Origin: Kmv34 sp964524965
GTDB lineage: Bacteria; Aerophobota; Aerophobia; Aerophobales; B3-G15
Direction: 5' to 3'
NCBI GenBank assembly: GCA_964524965.1
Contig: CAZGDY010000005.1
Span: forward strand, 1 to 34,516
Length of the DNA: 34,516 nt
The position numbers were made by a program, and so were the translations under genes. Numbering within the stretch: position 1 is the first letter of the stretch; each line of letters starts with the position of its first letter. Below the pieces are notes generated by a model that ran no database searches, was not told where the DNA came from, and saw only the letters and a list, made by a program, of their open reading frames with translations. Of the stretch, positions 15,224-22,585 are shown piece by piece.

Positions 15224-15937
15224 CTAATTAAGTTTCAACAGGCGCACCCAGTTTTCTCCGAGAATTAAATCCTGAGCCTTTTTGTCAAGAACTGCCAGTT
15301 TTACCTTATCTATTTCCAATTTTGCCCTTTGAGCAGGACTGTCAGTACCCATTAATACTTTTTCAGGACCCATCTCTTCTACTGCCAATGCGATATCACC
15401 CATGAAGGCACCTTCGGTTCCCAGAAATATGTTGGCGGTTCTCTTTGCTACCATTATTGCTTGTTCTGACAGAAAAATAGCTCCCATATGAGCTATCACA
15501 ATTGGGACATCGGGGAAAGTTCGTGCCATCTCCTCATAAGCAAGAGGAACTGAAAAAACATCATCCGCTCCGTGGCCAATTATTGGCACTTTTAAGTGAG
15601 AGCATATCTCCAAAAGAGGGTCAAGTAAAGCATGATTACTCATGCTATAGCCATGAAGTGTGGGGTGAAGCTTCAAGCCTTTGAGCTCAAGATCCTCCAG
15701 GCTTCGTTTTAGTTCAAAGTGACAGTTTTCATTCCAGGGATTAATAACGGAAAATCCGATTAACCTGTCCGGGTGAGCTTGCATAGCCTTGGCAGTGGAA
15801 TCGTTGTCGATCGTCTCAACCATATTAAAAATTATGCTTTTATCGACACCATCACGGTCCATCTTTTGTAGTAGCTCATCAACTGATTGCCGCAGCCCTG
15901 TTCGTACGCCAACATGAACGTGTCCATCAATTATCAT
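15224..15937 (-). CDS. Amidohydrolase-2 family metal-dependent hydrolase
   Basis: A 237-residue TIM-barrel protein of the Amidohydro_2 family (hydrolases and decarboxylases such as ACMSD relatives). Metal/catalytic residues are visible: H6-x-H8 (DGHVHVG), H91 in KLHPTLHGY, H122 in IIGHGADD, H150 in VIAHMGA and D199 in GTDSPA. The ATG at 15937 has AAGGAGG nearby and begins directly at the first barrel strand. The open frame reaches 16003, but that extension holds the ribosome site and no conserved residues. It is the first gene of the leftward block, 172 bases ahead of the polyferredoxin. A TTGACA (plus 16047-16052, minus strand) lies upstream, but I could not find a good -10 for it. The substrate is unknown. 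Confidence 0.87.
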   Translation of the reverse strand: MIIDGHVHVGVRTGLRQSVDELLQKMDRDGVDKSIIFNMVETIDNDSTAKAMQAHPDRLIGFSVINPWNENCHFELKRSLEDLELKGLKLHPTLHGYSMSNHALLDPLLEICSHLKVPIIGHGADDVFSVPLAYEEMARTFPDVPIVIAHMGAIFLSEQAIMVAKRTANIFLGTEGAFMGDIALAVEEMGPEKVLMGTDSPAQRAKLEIDKVKLAVLDKKAQDLILGENWVRLLKLN

Positions 15938-16090
15938 TTTTTCCTCCTTTATAAAACACACTATTTTAGATGTCTGTTTTTTACCGGGTAACCCTCCCAG
16001 CATTCAGTCCACAGATTACTGTATATTTTGTTTTCTTTTATTTATTTGTCAATAAACACAACTGTTTTTACTTAAACTAAAAGGCAGAAC

Positions 16091-16119
16091 TTGACTTTAG
16101 CTAAAACCTGATGTAATCT
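16091..16119 (+). promoter_or_regulatory. Promoter of the PII-like/EIIA/antiporter operon
   Basis: TTGACT (16091-16096), a 17-base spacer and TAATCT (16114-16119) lie 20 bases ahead of the ATG at 16140. The -35 matches five of six bases, the -10 only three. All following genes to 20835 are tightly packed, so this would drive the whole run. Confidence 0.45.
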
Positions 16120-16139
16120 TAACTTCAAGAGCATAAAAG

Positions 16140-16481
16140 ATGAAGCTAATTGTTTTTGTACTCAATAAAGAAGAATTCCTGGAAGAAGTTTTGGAAGCAT
16201 TCGTAGAAGCAGGAATTACCGGAGCAACAATTTTAGACTCCGAAGGAATAGGCGGATTCCTAACCTACGAGGTTCCCCTCTTTGCTGGTTTTAGAGAATT
16301 TATGAAAGGCAACAAACCTTACAATAAAACTATTTTTTCTCTAATAGAAAAAGAAGATAAGATAAAAAAATTAGAAAAACTTATAGAGAAAATTTGTGGT
16401 GATTTATCTGAACCAGGAACAGGAATACTTTTCACCATACCAGTAGATTCTGTCAAGGGACTAATGAGAGAGGAGGAATAA
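16140..16481 (+). CDS. PII-like (GlnB-fold) signalling protein
   Basis: A 113-residue protein with the ferredoxin-like fold of PII relatives. It opens with a beta strand (KLIVFVLN) and an E-rich helix, and has the AGITGATILDSEG strand-turn found at the start of PII proteins. It ends in GTGILFTIPVDSVKGL, which resembles the PII C-terminal GDGKIFVxxVxxxxRI region. The usual T-loop tyrosine signature and the Walker-like GxxxG nucleotide loop of GlnB are not evident, so ligand and partner are unknown. The ribosome site is poor (AAGAG). It is followed two bases later by the EIIA-type gene and then the antiporter subunits, suggesting it senses a small molecule and tunes the transporter. That link is inference. 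Confidence 0.75.
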   Translation: MKLIVFVLNKEEFLEEVLEAFVEAGITGATILDSEGIGGFLTYEVPLFAGFREFMKGNKPYNKTIFSLIEKEDKIKKLEKLIEKICGDLSEPGTGILFTIPVDSVKGLMREEE

Positions 16482-16483
16482 TT

Positions 16484-16951
16484 ATGTTAAAATGGTCAGA
16501 TATTCTTGACATTAAATGTATAAAGTTAAATCTAACATCCAGAAAAAAGAAAGATGTCATAAAGGAAATAGTTAGTCTTCTCTATCAAGCTAACAAGATA
16601 AAAAATCCCCAAAAAATAGAGCAGGAAATTATCCAAAGGGAAAAAATAGGAACTACGGGAATAGGGGGAGGAATTGCGATACCTCACATACTAACCAAGG
16701 AAATATCTCAAACAGTTATGGCATTGGGAAGAAAAAAAGAGGGATTAAAGTTTGAGGCTATAGATGATGCACCTGTCCAGTTAATCTTTCTTTTAGTTGG
16801 TCCTGAAGGAGAGGAATCTTTGCATCTTAAATTACTTTGCAAACTCTCTCGGGTTCTCCATAATACTCGGTTCAAAAAAACACTAATTGAGGCGGAAAAA
16901 GAGGAAGAATTATTAAACGTTTTTAAAAGGCAGGAAGAAAAAGAAGAGTGA
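16484..16951 (+). CDS. PTS EIIA type-2 (fructose/Ntr family) domain protein
   Basis: A 155-residue stand-alone EIIA domain of the PtsN/FruA type. The phosphorylatable histidine is H68 in G-G-G-I-A-I-P-H, and the LxxRExxxTTGIGGG stretch before it is typical. FLLVGPEGEESLHLKLLCKLSRVL (about residues 98-121) is the second conserved block. It has a strong AGGAGG ribosome site. No sugar permease or HPr is nearby, so it is more likely regulatory. EIIA domains are known fused to the C-terminus of some cation/H+ antiporters, which fits its position directly ahead of an Mrp/Mbh module. Confidence 0.9.
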   Translation: MLKWSDILDIKCIKLNLTSRKKKDVIKEIVSLLYQANKIKNPQKIEQEIIQREKIGTTGIGGGIAIPHILTKEISQTVMALGRKKEGLKFEAIDDAPVQLIFLLVGPEGEESLHLKLLCKLSRVLHNTRFKKTLIEAEKEEELLNVFKRQEEKEE

Positions 16952-16954
16952 GAT

Positions 16955-17467
16955 ATGGATGTTTTTTTAAAATGGAAAATAGTTAGAATTATCCTCACTG
17001 CACTTTATCTTATGGTGGGCTGGATTTTGTTTACCGGCAACCTGGCATTATTTTCTCTTTTCCTCGGTGTAATATTTTCCTTTATCGTTGCTTTTATAAC
17101 TTATAGTATATTTATTGAAGAAACAGAAGCTGCCCGTCGCCACCTTCTTCCTCACATATATTTTCTTTCTGTTTATTTTCTAGTCTTGTTATTTAAGATT
17201 TATGCGGCAAGCTTTAAAATGGTGTTTGATGTGATAAAAGGTGACATAAATCCACGTATAGTTCATTTTCGCACTCGATTAAAGTCTGACTTGGCAAAAG
17301 TAATACTTGCTAATTCCATCACTCTCACTCCAGGAACTATTACTCTCGACTTAGATGAGGATCACCTTGTTGTCCACTGGTTAAATGCAAAAACAACCCA
17401 CTCTCACTATGCTGGTAAACTCATTAAAGAACATTTTGAAAGCTGGCTAAGGAGAATATGGACATGA
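16955..17467 (+). CDS. mrpE: Mrp/Mnh antiporter subunit E (MbhA-like)
   Basis: A 170-residue membrane protein of the MnhE family. It has an N-terminal hydrophobic pair (about 9-50), a third membrane segment near 63-85, and a cytoplasmic C-terminal domain. Family blocks include LANSITLTPGTITLDLDEDHLVVHWL (about 115-140). It is an accessory subunit of a multi-subunit Na+/H+ antiporter. The gene lies four bases after the EIIA gene and overlaps mrpF by ten bases. Confidence 0.93.
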   Translation: MDVFLKWKIVRIILTALYLMVGWILFTGNLALFSLFLGVIFSFIVAFITYSIFIEETEAARRHLLPHIYFLSVYFLVLLFKIYAASFKMVFDVIKGDINPRIVHFRTRLKSDLAKVILANSITLTPGTITLDLDEDHLVVHWLNAKTTHSHYAGKLIKEHFESWLRRIWT

Positions 17468-17733
17468 GTATGCTGAGCCTGGATATTGCTATCTTTTTCC
17501 TTATGGGAATTTCTGCATTAAGTATGTTAAGAATAATCATTGGTCCTACTTCTGAGGATAGAATGATTGGACTTAATCTTGTCTTAGCTCAAGTTTCAGC
17601 AATTCTGGTGCTGATAGCAGTAAAGTTTAATCGTTCTATTTATCTGGATGTAGCCTTAGTTTACGCCGTATTAGGCTTTATCGGAATTTTAGCAATCGCA
17701 AGATACATCGGAGGGAAGGAAGGGAAAAGATGA
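17458..17733 (+). CDS. mrpF: Mrp/Mnh antiporter subunit F (MbhB-like)
   Basis: A 91-residue protein with three membrane spans, typical of MnhF/MrpF. RIIIGPTSEDRMIGLNL (25-41) is the family hallmark between the first and second spans. The ATG at 17458 has AAGGAG ahead of it inside the end of mrpE. Its stop overlaps the mrpG start (ATGA). Confidence 0.93.
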   Translation: MDMSMLSLDIAIFFLMGISALSMLRIIIGPTSEDRMIGLNLVLAQVSAILVLIAVKFNRSIYLDVALVYAVLGFIGILAIARYIGGKEGKR

Positions 17734-18038
17734 TATGGCTGGTACAAACTCTGCTGATAGTAGGTATATTTTTTGGTATCCTGGGAAATATCGGGGTGTT
17801 GAAATTTCCAGACATTTACACACGCCTGCAAGCTTCTTCTAAATGCAGTACTACCTCTGTTTTTTCCATATTTATTGCTTGTATGTTATTAAGAGGATTC
17901 ACCCCTATGACTGGAAAAATATTAGTTATTGCTCTTTTTTTTCTGGTAACAGGACCTGTTACTACTCACATCATAGGAAGAAGTGCCTGGAAAAGAGGAA
18001 TCATACCCTGGAAAAAGAAAAGGTTAAAAGATGATTGA
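17730..18038 (+). CDS. mrpG: Mrp/Mnh antiporter subunit G (MbhC-like)
   Basis: A 102-residue protein with three membrane spans of the MnhG/MrpG family. LGNIGVLKFPDIYTRLQASSK (19-39) and TGPVTTHIIGRSAW (75-88) are the family signatures. The usual second signature is GVLRFPDxxxRLHAATK, so Q-A-S-S-K here is a mild variant. It overlaps mrpF by four bases. Confidence 0.93.
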   Translation: MIWLVQTLLIVGIFFGILGNIGVLKFPDIYTRLQASSKCSTTSVFSIFIACMLLRGFTPMTGKILVIALFFLVTGPVTTHIIGRSAWKRGIIPWKKKRLKDD

Positions 18039-18056
18039 ATTTAAAAAAAATTAAAA

Positions 18057-18290
18057 ATGACTGAGACAATCCTTATTTTACTTATAATTTTAGGAGTTTT
18101 AGCACTGCAGTTCAAAGACCTTTTGCACGCGATTATTTGCCTTGCTGTCTTCAGTCTCCTTTGTTCATTACTATTTTACCTCCTGCATGCTCCTGACGTT
18201 GCAATTGCTGAGGCTGCTGTGGGTGCAGGTGTAGCTACGGTACTTTTTACCTGGACAATAAATAAAACTCAAAGGAGAGAAAAAAAATAA
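18057..18290 (+). CDS. mbhD: MbhD-like subunit (DUF4040, part of MrpA C-terminal region)
   Basis: A 77-residue protein with two to three hydrophobic segments. LLFYLLHAPDVAIAEAAVGAG (41-61) is the hallmark of the MbhD/DUF4040 domain, which in large MrpA proteins is part of the C-terminal extension. Having it as a separate small gene is the arrangement of archaeal Mbh and of some bacterial Mrp clusters. There is no good ribosome site before the ATG. Its TAA stop overlaps the apparent ATA start of the next gene. Confidence 0.9.
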   Translation: MTETILILLIILGVLALQFKDLLHAIICLAVFSLLCSLLFYLLHAPDVAIAEAAVGAGVATVLFTWTINKTQRREKK

Positions 18291-18553
18291 AGTTAAAACA
18301 AATAAGGTTAATTGGCGAAGTACTTCTTTTTGCTGCTTTAGGAATAACTTTAGTCCTGGGAATTAATTTTAAGCAAGGCGCTCTTTCTCAGCTACAAGAA
18401 CATTTTTTATTGCAAGGGGTAAAAGAAACTGGGGCTATAAATCTGGTATCTTCAATATATCTAAGCTATAGAGCATTTGACACCCTGGGAGAAACCATCA
18501 TCCTGCTTTTAGCTGTTTCAGGAATAATTGTTATCCTTGAGACGAAAAGATGA
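18287..18553 (+). CDS. mbhE: MbhE-like antiporter subunit with apparent ATA start codon
   Basis: An 88-codon frame with no ATG, GTG or TTG near its beginning. It is recognisable by N-L-V-S-S-I-Y-L-S-Y-R-A-F-D-T-L-G-E (52-69), followed by a hydrophobic segment, which is the conserved end of MbhE and of the MrpA C-terminus. An N-terminal hydrophobic segment lies at about 7-26. The frame is open only back to an in-frame TAA at 18263-18265. Within it, the codon at the proper distance (nine bases) from the AAAGGAG at 18271-18277 is ATA at 18287. That ATA overlaps the mbhD stop as ATAA, just where other pairs here use ATGA. The stop overlaps the mrpB ATG. A rare AUA start or an ATG-to-ATA change or read error would explain it. 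Confidence 0.85.
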   Translation: MKLKQIRLIGEVLLFAALGITLVLGINFKQGALSQLQEHFLLQGVKETGAINLVSSIYLSYRAFDTLGETIILLLAVSGIIVILETKR

Positions 18554-18966
18554 GAGAATCAGAAATAGTAGATATGATATCCAGGAAACTTGCTCCCTAC
18601 ATTTTGTTGTTTGGTCTTTATCTCATTTCCTATGGGCATCTCTCTCCAGGAGGAGGCTTTCAGGGAGGAGTAGTCTTAGCCTCCGGAGTAATCCTTCTTT
18701 GTCTCAGCAGAGGGACTATAGCCACTCAAAAGTTAATCCCTGTTAATAAAGTAAGCCTGGGAGAAATAATGATGTTTTTCCTTTTTCTTGTTATAGGAAT
18801 GGCGGGCTTGTTAGCTAATCGGTATTTTCTGGGAAATTTTCTCCCTTTAGGAAAAGCAGGAGAGGTACCAAGTGCGGGATTCATATTTTTTCTTAATATC
18901 ATTATAGGTTTAAAAGTTGGAGCAGGGATAACTCTTATCTGTTTTTACTTTCTGGGAGGAAAATAA
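18550..18966 (+). CDS. mrpB: Mrp/Mnh antiporter subunit B (MbhF-like)
   Basis: A 138-residue protein of the MnhB family with four membrane spans. YGHLSPGGGFQGGVVLASGVILL (about 28-50) is the family signature. GEVPSAGFIFFLNIIIGLKVGAGI (about 102-125) is the second conserved part. Its ATG overlaps the mbhE stop (ATGA), and mrpC follows after three bases. Confidence 0.95.
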   Translation: MRESEIVDMISRKLAPYILLFGLYLISYGHLSPGGGFQGGVVLASGVILLCLSRGTIATQKLIPVNKVSLGEIMMFFLFLVIGMAGLLANRYFLGNFLPLGKAGEVPSAGFIFFLNIIIGLKVGAGITLICFYFLGGK

Positions 18967-18969
18967 ACT

Positions 18970-19311
18970 ATGGCTAATTACCTTATTATCTTACTTTTTA
19001 TACTAGGTATTTGGGGAATGGTTAAAAAAGATAACCTCATTAAAAAAGTCATAGCTCTTAGCATTTTTAACAGCTCCATAGTAATTTTTTTTATTTTCCT
19101 TGGCTCTCTCAAAGGAGCAACTGCTCCGATAATGGAGAAGGGAATAAAAGATATTGTTGACCCTCTTCCCCAAGCATTGATGTTAACAGCTATCGTCATT
19201 GGAATCTGTCTTACTGCTCTTGCTTTGTCTATCATCTTGCGGGTTTACCGGCGCTATCAAACCTTAAGTATTCACTGCATAGAAAAAAAACTAACTGAAG
19301 ACAATGAATAA
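18970..19311 (+). CDS. mrpC: Mrp/Mnh antiporter subunit C (NuoK-like, MbhG-like)
   Basis: A 113-residue protein with three membrane spans, homologous to NuoK. DPLPQALMLTAIVIGICLTAL (about 63-83) is the hallmark of MrpC. A GGGAGG ribosome site lies ten bases ahead. The end overlaps the mrpD start by eight bases. It pairs with MrpD in the ion-translocating part of the complex. Confidence 0.95.
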   Translation: MANYLIILLFILGIWGMVKKDNLIKKVIALSIFNSSIVIFFIFLGSLKGATAPIMEKGIKDIVDPLPQALMLTAIVIGICLTALALSIILRVYRRYQTLSIHCIEKKLTEDNE

Positions 19312-20835
19312 TTTAGCAGTTTTTCTTATCCTTGTTCCTTTAATAGCTAGTTTTTTTAGCTTATTGAGCAAGCATTTCCCCCGTCTGCGCATGGCAGAGA
19401 TAGCAAGTTTTGCCGGGATTGTTTTATGTTTAATTTTTCTGGGACTACTTTCCTACCCTATTTTCCAAGGAAAAATAATTAATTATCCTGTAGGCGGATG
19501 GCAAGAGCCTTTAGGAATTAATCTTTATATGAATGGCCTTGCCTGGTGTACTTCCGTAATCGGAATGGTAATTGCTCTTCTTGCTCTTATTTTTGCTCGA
19601 GGAGAGGGCAATTATAAGTACCATTTTTATTTTTTCTTTTTAGTCCTGATAGCAGGTATGGAAGGAGTTATACTTACCGGAGATATTTTTAATATGTTTG
19701 TTTTCTTTGAAATGTTATCCATAGCCTCCTATGTACTGATTGCTTATTCTAAAAAAGCAAAATCTATCATGGCAAGCTTTAACTATCTTCTTATCAGCTC
19801 TTTAGGAATGGGGTTTTTTCTTTTGGGAATTTTTATTTTTTATCAGCAGACAGGTACTCTCTCCCTACACACTATAGCTCATCTAATAGTTCAGGCAAAC
19901 CCAAGTTCTGCCACACTTAACCTGGGACTTATTTGTTTAGTGGTAGGAATAGGAATTAAAGCTGCTTTTATTCCTCTGCATACCTGGCTTCCCGATGCTC
20001 ACGCTTTCGCTCCTCATCCTGTTTCGGCAATTTTATCGGGAGTGATGATTAAGGTATCTTTTCTTGCTATATGGCGCATTTTAAGAGTTTCCCAGGCTAT
20101 TGATCTACAACAAATGCTTTTGTGGATTGGAGCTTTTTCTGCCTTTTTAGCAGTCATTTGGGCTATGGCTCAAACCGATAGTAAAAAACTGCTTGCCTAT
20201 CACTCTATCTCCCAAATGGGATTTATAATAGCAAGTTTTGGTGTAGCTACTTCTTTTTCCCTTACCGCTTCTTTTTATCATCTTCTCAATCACTCTCTTT
20301 TTAAAACTCTCTTATTTTTATCCATAGGTTGTGTAATATACAACACAGGAGANNNNNNNNNNNNNNNNNNNNNNNNNNNNNNNNNNNNNNNNNNNNNNNN
20401 NNNNNNNNNNNNNNNNNNNNNNNNNNNNNNNNNNNNNNNNNNNNNNNNNNNNTAAAAAAAGAATCTTCAGTCCCTAAAACACACTGGAAAAAACTGCCCG
20501 TAGGAATGCTCATCTCTGTTAGCACTTTATCCATTCTTTGTTTAGTTACCGGTATCCTGCCCCATTTCTGGGTAAAAACCTTATCTAAGTTCATAACTGG
20601 CGAAAAACTAAAAACTATTCCCCTGATTTATTCTTTTTCTAATCTGACAAATAGCTTATCCGTCTTGGGTCTGGGGCTTGTCCTCTATCTTTTTATAAGA
20701 AGCTGGTGGGGCCGAAAAACACTTAAATATATAAGAGGGTTGCGTTTAGGCCTCAATAATTCTCTTCTTTTGGTTGTAGTGGGATTTTTGTTTTTAGTCT
20801 TAGTGAGCTTAATAGCAAGAAAAGGATTTTTTTAA
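19304..20835 (+). CDS. mrpD: Mrp/Mnh antiporter subunit D (NuoM/N-like, MbhH-like), interrupted by an assembly gap
   Basis: A proton-pumping-type antiporter subunit related to NuoL/M/N. Before the gap about 350 residues read continuously, with GDIFNMFVFFEMLSIASYVLIAY (about 126-148, holding the functional glutamate), LHTWLPDAHAFAPHPVSAILSG, KKLLAYHSISQMG and HLLNHSLFKTLLFLSIG. After the 100 Ns the C-terminal 127 codons resume in another phase and end at the TAA at 20833. The gap is therefore not its true length. MrpD proteins are usually about 490-500 residues, but the missing conserved block suggests a few hundred bases are absent. I treat both halves as one gene because their position and hydrophobic pattern agree. 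It is the only NuoL-like subunit in the cluster. Confidence 0.9.
20353..20452. other. Assembly gap (100 N) inside mrpD
   Basis: One hundred Ns, a conventional placeholder length. The reading phase differs on the two sides, so the true size is not 100. Confidence 0.97.
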
Positions 20836-20918
20836 CTTCTAAAAAATCACTGTCTCCAGAAAAAGTGAAAAAAGAATTGTTAAAAACAGTCTGAAAATAT
20901 TCCACCAAAACAGGAATT

Positions 20919-20946
20919 TTGACATTATCAGTAAATACACTAAGCT
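20919..20946 (+). promoter_or_regulatory. Candidate promoter of the radC operon
   Basis: A perfect TTGACA (20919-20924) is followed after 16 bases by TAAGCT (20941-20946), a weak -10. It lies about 70 bases ahead of the ATG I choose for radC. The longer open frame that begins at this same TTG would put the -35 box inside the coding region, which argues against that start. Confidence 0.45.
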
Positions 20947-21017
20947 ACGGATGCGTAAAGTGTAATTTATCATACCCTTACAACATCCTTAAGAATAATA
21001 ACGAAATAAGAGAAGCT

Positions 21018-21716
21018 ATGGATAAAAAGGCTAAGCCCCATTATTTAGGTCACAGGAAGCGCCTTAGAGAAAAATTCCAGAGATTAGGATCAGTTGGACT
21101 GCAAGATTATGAGCTTCTTGAGCTGCTTCTCACCTTTAGTTTTTCCCGCAAAGATGTCAAATCAATTGCCAAACACCTTATCAAACAATTTGGAAGTTTT
21201 GGGGCAGTGTTTGACGCTAGTCTTGAAGATTTAAAGGCCGTTAAAGATATCGGAGAACAATCAGCCCTCCTTATAAAACTAATGAAGGAGAGCTTTTCCA
21301 CTTATCTTTCTGAGAAAATGAGGAAAAAGAACCTTGTTTCATCTCCTCAGGCCGCAGTAGATTTTGCCCGGGTAAAACTAGCTGGCCTGCCCCATGAAGA
21401 GTTTATGATTATCTACCTGAATACCAAAAACGAAGTTATCGGTTCTGAAATAATTCATGAGGGAACGATTGATAAAGCGGTAATTTATCCCAGACGCATT
21501 ATAGAATCTGCTTTAAAACATCATGCTGCAGGAGTTCTTCTGGTACATAATCATCCCAGTGGGCATACAGAGGCATCAAACGATGATAAAAGAGTCACTC
21601 ATACCATTATGAAAGCAGCAAACATAGTAGATATTAAAGTAATAGACCACATTATCGTAGGTAAAAATGGTTATTTTAGCTTTGTTGAGGAAAATTTGTT
21701 GGAGGATATAAAATGA
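21018..21716 (+). CDS. radC: RadC family JAB-domain protein
   Basis: A 232-residue RadC protein. The N-terminal helix-hairpin-helix part (LGHRKRLREKF, then DIGEQSA) is followed by a JAB/MPN domain with the metal motif HNHPSGHTEASNDD and E in NEVIGSEIIHEG. Despite the 'DNA repair' name, the function of RadC is unsettled. The open frame extends to 20919, but MDKKAKPHYLGHR is where family members begin, and an apparent promoter lies in the extension. It overlaps the next gene by four bases (ATGA), forming an operon with the deacetylase-fold and PIMT genes. Confidence 0.93.
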   Translation: MDKKAKPHYLGHRKRLREKFQRLGSVGLQDYELLELLLTFSFSRKDVKSIAKHLIKQFGSFGAVFDASLEDLKAVKDIGEQSALLIKLMKESFSTYLSEKMRKKNLVSSPQAAVDFARVKLAGLPHEEFMIIYLNTKNEVIGSEIIHEGTIDKAVIYPRRIIESALKHHAAGVLLVHNHPSGHTEASNDDKRVTHTIMKAANIVDIKVIDHIIVGKNGYFSFVEENLLEDIK

Positions 21717-22585
21717 TCCTATTTTCCCCTGAATGTCTTGAATATAACTCTCCCGGGCACCCAGAATCTCCCCAAAGAGTGGGAAGGATATTGGAATATC
21801 TGACTAAAAGTGGTTACAAATTTAGAAAAGCTAAATCCTGTACTGAAGAAGATATTCTTCTCATTCACACCCCTCAGCATCTCAAAAGAGTGAAAAGTAA
21901 CGACTTTTTTGACCCCGATACTCCCAATTTAAAAAACATTTATCAATATGCTTTTCTTTCAACAGGAGGAGCTCTGCAAGCAGCAGAAGAAGCTTTAAAA
22001 GGCGAGAAAAGTTTTTCCCTGCTCAGACCTCCCGGGCACCATGCCGGAAAAGATTATTTAGGAGGATTTTGTTATTTTAATAATATAGCAATTGCTGTTG
22101 CCTGGTTATTTGAGAAAAAAGATTTAGATAAAGTAGCTATAATCGATTTCGATGGGCATCATGGCAACGGAACCGAGGATATATTCTCCGAGGAAAAAAG
22201 AGTATTATATGTTTCTTTTCACCAATACCCGGCCTATCCCGGAACTGGTAGAAAATCAAAAAAAAATGCTTTAAACTTTCCTCTTTCTCCAGGATGTGCA
22301 GAGAAAAAATTTATGGAATTTTTCCTTAAAGGATGGGAAAAGGTAAAAGAATTTGCCCCATCACTTATTGCCGTTTCTGCAGGCTTTGATGCTCATGAGA
22401 AAGAAACACTTCTTAGTCTTAATTTAAAAACAGAAACCTACTTTAAAATAGGTGAAAAAATTATCTCTTTAGGAAAACCCACCTTTGCCGTGCTGGAGGG
22501 GGGTTATCACGAGGACCTGCCCTTTTGTCTAGAAGCATTCCTTCAGGGAGCAAAAATGGATGCTCCCCTGTACAACAAAGATTAA
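21713..22585 (+). CDS. Histone-deacetylase-family (AcuC-like) zinc hydrolase
   Basis: A 290-residue arginase/deacetylase-fold protein. All family motifs are present: RPPGHHA with H109-H110, GGFCYFNN (118-124), zinc ligands D147 and H149 in DFDGHHGNGT, D226 in SAGFDAH, and Y265 in EGGYH, which is the transition-state tyrosine. It should remove acyl groups from amines: acetyl-lysine, acetylpolyamines or similar small molecules. It is somewhat shorter than AcuC. A polyamine link is possible because a spermidine-synthase-like protein is encoded two genes on, but this is only contextual. Confidence 0.94.
   Translation: MILFSPECLEYNSPGHPESPQRVGRILEYLTKSGYKFRKAKSCTEEDILLIHTPQHLKRVKSNDFFDPDTPNLKNIYQYAFLSTGGALQAAEEALKGEKSFSLLRPPGHHAGKDYLGGFCYFNNIAIAVAWLFEKKDLDKVAIIDFDGHHGNGTEDIFSEEKRVLYVSFHQYPAYPGTGRKSKKNALNFPLSPGCAEKKFMEFFLKGWEKVKEFAPSLIAVSAGFDAHEKETLLSLNLKTETYFKIGEKIISLGKPTFAVLEGGYHEDLPFCLEAFLQGAKMDAPLYNKD

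Noticed and set aside
15938..16003. 22-codon N-terminal extension of the amidohydrolase
   Set aside because: It contains the AAGGAGG ribosome site of the ATG at 15937 and nothing conserved.
16955..20835. Membrane-bound hydrogenase or complex I operon
   Set aside because: Only the antiporter part is present; no NiFe large/small subunit or Nuo peripheral-arm gene is seen in the window.
20919..21017. 33-codon N-terminal extension of RadC starting at TTG
   Set aside because: It begins at a perfect -35 hexamer, has no ribosome site, and the family starts at the MDKKAKPHY methionine at 21018.
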